From: Streptomyces sp. Tu6071 | GTDB lineage: Bacteria > Actinomycetota > Actinomycetes > Streptomycetales > Streptomycetaceae | Reading direction: 5' to 3' | DNA length: 64,000 nucleotides | Assembly (NCBI RefSeq): GCF_000213055.1 | Contig: NZ_CM001165.1 | Span: 558,001 to 622,000, forward strand | Shown here: piece after piece, positions 60,724-64,000 of the stretch | Layout: each line of letters opens with the position of its first letter | Position numbering within the stretch: position 1 is the stretch's first letter | Made by a program: the position numbers and the translations under genes | Notes under the pieces: generated by a model | Database searches by the model: none | Told to the model about the DNA's origin: nothing | Seen by the model: only the letters and a program-made list of their open reading frames with translations

Positions 60724-61782
60724 ATGTCCAGTACCCGTACGGCCACAGGGCCACCACCCGCCGCCGCCCCCGCGCGGCGTCGCAGGGGCGGCGCGCTCGG
60801 CGGCGGCCTCGCGCTCGCGCTCGTCGTCCTCGCGCTCGCGGTGCTCGCGAGCCTCGCGATCGGCGCCAAGTCCGTGCCGCTGGACACCGTGTGGAACACC
60901 GTCCTGCACCACGACCCCTCCGACGACGACCAGACCGTCGTCACCTCGCTGCGCCTGCCGCGCACCGTCGTGGGCCTGCTCGCCGGGGCCGCGCTCGGGC
61001 TCGCCGGGACCCTCATGCAGGGCCTGACCCGCAACCCGCTCGCCGACCCCGGACTCCTCGGGGTCAACGCGGGCGCCTCCTTCGCCGTCGTGCTCGCGAT
61101 CGGCGTCCTCGGGGTCACGACCTTCACCGGGTACGTGTGGTTCGGCTTCGCCGGCGCCGCGCTCGCCGCGCTCCTCGTGCACCTCGTCGGCTCCTTCGGC
61201 GGGCAGGGCGCGACGCCCGTCAAACTCGCGCTCGCCGGGGCCGCCGTGAGCGCGGGGCTCATGAGTTTCACGCGCGCCGTCCTGCTCAGCGACACGAAGA
61301 CCTTCGACCAGTTCCGCTTCTGGGAGGTCGGCTCCCTCGCCGGACGCGGGCTCGGCGTCGCCGCGCAGGCGGGGCCCTTCCTGGCGGTCGGCGCGGTGTG
61401 CGCGCTCCTGTCGGGGCGCATGCTCAACACGCTCGGCCTCGGCGACGAGGCGGCGCGCGGACTCGGCCAGAACCCGGCGCTCGCCCGCGTCTTCTGCTCG
61501 GCGTCCGTCGTGCTCCTGTGCGGGGCGGCGACCGCCCTCGCCGGGCCGCTGGGCTTCATCGGGCTCACGGTGCCGCACGCGGTACGGGCCTTCACCGGGC
61601 CCGACCACCGCTGGATCCTCCCGTACACGATGGTCCTCGCGCCCGCGCTGCTGCTCGTCGCCGACGTGCTCGGCCGCGTCGTGGCACGGCCGGGCGAGAT
61701 CGAGGTCGGGATCGTGACCGCCGTCATCGGCGCGCCCGTCTTCATCGCCCTGGTCCGCAAGAGCCGGCTGGCGGAACTGTGA
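60724..61782 (+). CDS. FecCD-family iron-siderophore permease, first subunit
   Basis: A 352-residue permease with about ten helices. Family landmarks are LRLPRTVVGLLAGAALGLAG, TLMQGLTRNPLADPGLLGVNAGA (noted by position near 100) and GFIGLTVPHAVRAFTGPDHR, which is the coupling region. AGAGGAG stands about nine bases before the ATG. Its stop overlaps the next gene as GTGA. With the next protein it forms a heterodimeric channel. Confidence 0.95.
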   Translation: MSSTRTATGPPPAAAPARRRRGGALGGGLALALVVLALAVLASLAIGAKSVPLDTVWNTVLHHDPSDDDQTVVTSLRLPRTVVGLLAGAALGLAGTLMQGLTRNPLADPGLLGVNAGASFAVVLAIGVLGVTTFTGYVWFGFAGAALAALLVHLVGSFGGQGATPVKLALAGAAVSAGLMSFTRAVLLSDTKTFDQFRFWEVGSLAGRGLGVAAQAGPFLAVGAVCALLSGRMLNTLGLGDEAARGLGQNPALARVFCSASVVLLCGAATALAGPLGFIGLTVPHAVRAFTGPDHRWILPYTMVLAPALLLVADVLGRVVARPGEIEVGIVTAVIGAPVFIALVRKSRLAEL

Positions 61783-62909
61783 CCCACGCACGCACCACCG
61801 CCCCCGTCCCCGCGCTCGAGCGGACCCATACCGGGACCCCCGCCTTCCGCCGCCCCGCCCCCGCGCCCGTCACCCCCGAGACCCTGCGTGCCCTGCGCGG
61901 CGTGCGCCGCCGGGCCCTGCCGCGGCTCCTCGTGGTGACCGCCGCGCTCACCGCGCTGCTGCTCGCGCTGTCCTGCCTCGCGCTGAGCACCGGCGACTTC
62001 ACCGTGCCGCTCGGGCAGGTCTCGCGCGCGCTCGCGGGGCGGGGCGACGCCGCGTCGGAGTTCGTCGTCCAGCACGTACGGCTGCCGCGCGTCGCGACCG
62101 CGCTCGCGGCGGGCGCCGCCTTCGGCATGTCGGGCGCGGTCTTCCAGAGCCTCGTGCGCAACCCGCTCGCGAGCCCCGACGTCATCGGCATCACCTCGGG
62201 CGCGAGCACGGGCGCCGTCCTCGCGATCGTCGTGCTCCACCTCGGCGGCCCGCCCGTCCCGCTCGCCGCGGTCGTCGGCGCGGTGCTGACGGCCGTCCTG
62301 ATGTACGCGCTGGCGTGGCGGCGCGGCGTGAGCGGGTACCGCCTCGTGCTCGTCGGCATCGGCGTCTCGGCCGTGCTCGGCAGCGTCGTCTCGTACCTGA
62401 CGACGCGCGCGGAGGTCCACACCGCGCAAGAGGCGATGCTGTGGCTCACCGGGAGCCTCGGCGGCGCCGACTGGGACAAGGCCCGCCCGCTGCTGCTCTG
62501 CCTGATCCCGCTGCTCCCGCTCACCGTCGCGCTCGCCGCGCGCGTCCTGCCCGCGCTCTCGCTCGGCGACGACGCGGCGGCCGGGCTCGGGCTGCGCGTC
62601 GAGGCGGGACGGCTGTGGCTCGTCCTCGCCGCCGTCTGCCTCGCCGCCGTCGCGACCGCGGCGACCGGGCCCGTCGCCTTCGTCGCCTTCCTCGCCGGGC
62701 CGCTCGCCCAGCGGCTCACCGGACGCGGCGGGCCCGTGCTCGGCACCGCCGCGCTGTGCGGGGCGGGTCTCCTGCTCGGCTGCGACCTGCTCGCCCAGCA
62801 CCTGCCCGGCGTGGGCGGTTACCCCGTCGGCGTCGTCACGGGCGCCGTCGGCGCCCCCTGTCTCCTGTGGCTCCTCGCCCGCGCGGGCCGCGCGGGCCAG
62901 GGGGGCTGA
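61779..62909 (+). CDS. FecCD-family iron-siderophore permease, second subunit
   Basis: A 376-residue permease with about ten helices after a Pro/Arg-rich cytoplasmic N-terminus of about 50 residues. Landmarks are VRLPRVATALAAGAAFGMSG, SLVRNPLASPDVIGITSGAS and VAFVAFLAGPLAQRLTG. The GTG at 61779 is set by the four-base overlap with the first permease. The ATPase follows seven bases after the stop. Confidence 0.95.
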   Translation: MTHARTTAPVPALERTHTGTPAFRRPAPAPVTPETLRALRGVRRRALPRLLVVTAALTALLLALSCLALSTGDFTVPLGQVSRALAGRGDAASEFVVQHVRLPRVATALAAGAAFGMSGAVFQSLVRNPLASPDVIGITSGASTGAVLAIVVLHLGGPPVPLAAVVGAVLTAVLMYALAWRRGVSGYRLVLVGIGVSAVLGSVVSYLTTRAEVHTAQEAMLWLTGSLGGADWDKARPLLLCLIPLLPLTVALAARVLPALSLGDDAAAGLGLRVEAGRLWLVLAAVCLAAVATAATGPVAFVAFLAGPLAQRLTGRGGPVLGTAALCGAGLLLGCDLLAQHLPGVGGYPVGVVTGAVGAPCLLWLLARAGRAGQGG

Positions 62910-62915
62910 CACACC

Positions 62916-63827
62916 ATGAGGACCGCACCCATGCCCCGTACCACCGCCCCCGCCCCGTCCGCCGACGCCCGGGCCACCCCCGCGCCCGCGCCGTCCCCCG
63001 ACGCCCGGTCCGCCCCCGACGCCGCCCCGCCCAGCAGCCTGGAGGCACGCGCCCTGCACCTCGGGTACGCGCGGCGCAGCGTCGTCGCCGGGGTGAGCAC
63101 CGCGCTGCCCACCGGCAAGGTCACGATGATCGTGGGGCCCAACGCCTGCGGGAAGTCGACGCTGTTGCGCGGGCTCGCGCGGCTCCTGAGCCCCACGGCG
63201 GGTGACGTCCTGCTCGACGGCGAGGACATCCACTCCGTCCCCTCGCGCGAGGTCGCCGCCCGGCTGGGCATCCTGCCGCAGACCCCCGTGGCGCCCGACG
63301 GCATCCGCGTGCTCGACCTCGTGGGCCGCGGTCGCTACCCGCACCAGGGGCTCTTCCGGCGCTGGAGCACCGAGGACGACACGGCCGTCGCCGAGGCGCT
63401 CGCGGCGACCGACACGCTCGACCTCGCGGACCGGCCCGTCGACGAACTCTCCGGCGGCCAGCGCCAGCGCGTGTGGATCGCGGTCGCGCTCGCGCAGCGC
63501 ACCGGCATCCTGCTCCTCGACGAGCCGACGACCTACCTCGACCTGCCGCACCAGGTCGACGTGCTCGACCTCGTCACCGACCTCAACCGCGAGCGCGGCA
63601 CGACGGTCGTCGCCGTGCTGCACGACCTCAACCTCGCCTGCCGGTACGGGGACCACCTGATCGCCCTGCGCGAGGGCCGCGTCGTCGCGGAGGGCGCCCC
63701 GGCGGAGGTCGTCACCGAGGACCTGGTGCGCGAGGTCTTCGCGATGGACTGCCGCGTCGTCCCCGACCCCGTGTCCGGCACGCCCCTCGTCCTTCCGATA
63801 GGGCGCCACTTCAGCCGGACCGGCTGA
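62916..63827 (+). CDS. Iron-siderophore ABC transporter ATPase, FepC/FecE type
   Basis: A 303-residue ATPase. After an Ala/Pro-rich N-terminus come Walker A GPNACGKST (near 75), LGILPQTPVAPDG (Q loop), VDELSGGQRQRVWIAVALAQ (signature), ILLLDEPTTYLDLPHQ (Walker B) and VAVLHDLNLA (switch His). It drives the FecCD channel. The ATG at 62916 is used; one at 62931, preceded by GAGGAC, may be the true start. It completes the set of binding protein, two permeases and ATPase. Confidence 0.95.
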   Translation: MRTAPMPRTTAPAPSADARATPAPAPSPDARSAPDAAPPSSLEARALHLGYARRSVVAGVSTALPTGKVTMIVGPNACGKSTLLRGLARLLSPTAGDVLLDGEDIHSVPSREVAARLGILPQTPVAPDGIRVLDLVGRGRYPHQGLFRRWSTEDDTAVAEALAATDTLDLADRPVDELSGGQRQRVWIAVALAQRTGILLLDEPTTYLDLPHQVDVLDLVTDLNRERGTTVVAVLHDLNLACRYGDHLIALREGRVVAEGAPAEVVTEDLVREVFAMDCRVVPDPVSGTPLVLPIGRHFSRTG

Positions 63828-64000
63828 CCCCGTCCGGCAAATCCGCCTCCTCTACCACAATCACCCCACCCCTGAAAGGGATTCGGCAGTAAACACCCCC
63901 ATCGGGCGCTATGCCCCTACAGCACCCCAACGGTCCGCTTCGGCACGGTTAGCATGACCCGCACGCGGCCCCGGTCCGCGTCTCGTACGTCCCCGTACTC
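63828..64000. other. Downstream intergenic sequence at the window end
   Basis: These 173 bases are A/T-richer than average and carry no convincing reading frame. GTTAGCATGACC near 63947 might be a -10 element of a gene outside the window. No strong terminator hairpin was seen after the ATPase gene. Confidence 0.4.

Noticed and set aside
60693..63809. Minus-strand frame of 1038 codons over the siderophore genes
   Set aside because: It is antisense to two FecCD permeases and an ATPase with complete motifs; its own translation is low-complexity.

Overview
The window is about 74 percent G+C, uses many GTG starts, has ATGA/GTGA start-stop overlaps throughout, and carries typical actinomycete families (class F sortase, DUF574-type methyltransferase, SpoIIE-type phosphatase, CapA, MalEFG/AglA, FecCD permeases with iron boxes). 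It is a chromosomal segment of a Streptomyces or very close relative. From memory, the order sdhB-sdhA-sdhC / LysR / PAS-GGDEF-EAL / methyltransferase matches the S. coelicolor region around SCO0922-SCO0929 (rmdA is SCO0928). No rRNA, tRNA, CRISPR array, prophage or intact insertion sequence was seen.

Layout. 1-3165: end of an alpha/beta hydrolase, a heparinase II/III-like gene and a Tat-exported SGNH esterase. 3257-7662: an Sdh1-type succinate dehydrogenase operon divergent from a LysR regulator. 7741-10712: a methyltransferase translationally coupled to an RmdA-like cyclic-di-GMP enzyme. 11446-13934: a surface-protein island with two small secreted single-membrane-anchor proteins and a class F sortase. 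13944-19829: a MarR/hydrolase pair with two identical operators, a polysaccharide deacetylase lipoprotein, a universal stress protein, a CapA lipoprotein, a sigma-70 factor and an unknown protein. 19888-24794: a LytS/LytTR two-component system with an SSS-family carboxylate symporter, its DUF485 partner and one unknown protein. 24951-29395: a deletion remnant of a DUF1905 gene, an Fpg/Nei glycosylase, a PAS-GAF-SpoIIE-HATPase regulator and a DUF6777 lipoprotein.

29617-35879: a GntR-controlled sugar ABC transporter with L-fuconate dehydratase. 36204-41881: the maltose operon malEFG-aglA, whose divergent repressor malR is cut off just after its helix-turn-helix while its operators remain. 41910-53515: an exopolysaccharide or cell-wall glycopolymer locus (two GT4 enzymes, WcaF-like acetyltransferase, polymerase-like, Wzx-like flippase, Wzz/BY-kinase-like protein, glycerol-phosphate-type cytidylyltransferase, CDP-alcohol phosphotransferase), interrupted by an SDR / MerR / aldo-keto reductase block. 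53606-54640: a DUF6891 protein. 54693-63827: an iron locus with a heterodimeric ABC transporter, an AraC regulator, and a siderophore-binding protein divergent from two FecCD permeases and their ATPase, with three iron-box-like sites.

Main points for follow-up: (1) the sortase island, where the sortase and one surface protein share an upstream box at an identical 43-base distance from a TAGCGT -10 and both surface proteins carry the same V-[RH]-x-G-x-G-G motif before the membrane anchor; (2) the truncated malR with operators left in place; (3) the ABC exporter pair whose nucleotide-binding defects are complementary; (4) several operator pairs readable directly (MarR, GntR, MerR, LysR); (5) an internal deletion that leaves only the two ends of a DUF1905 gene.
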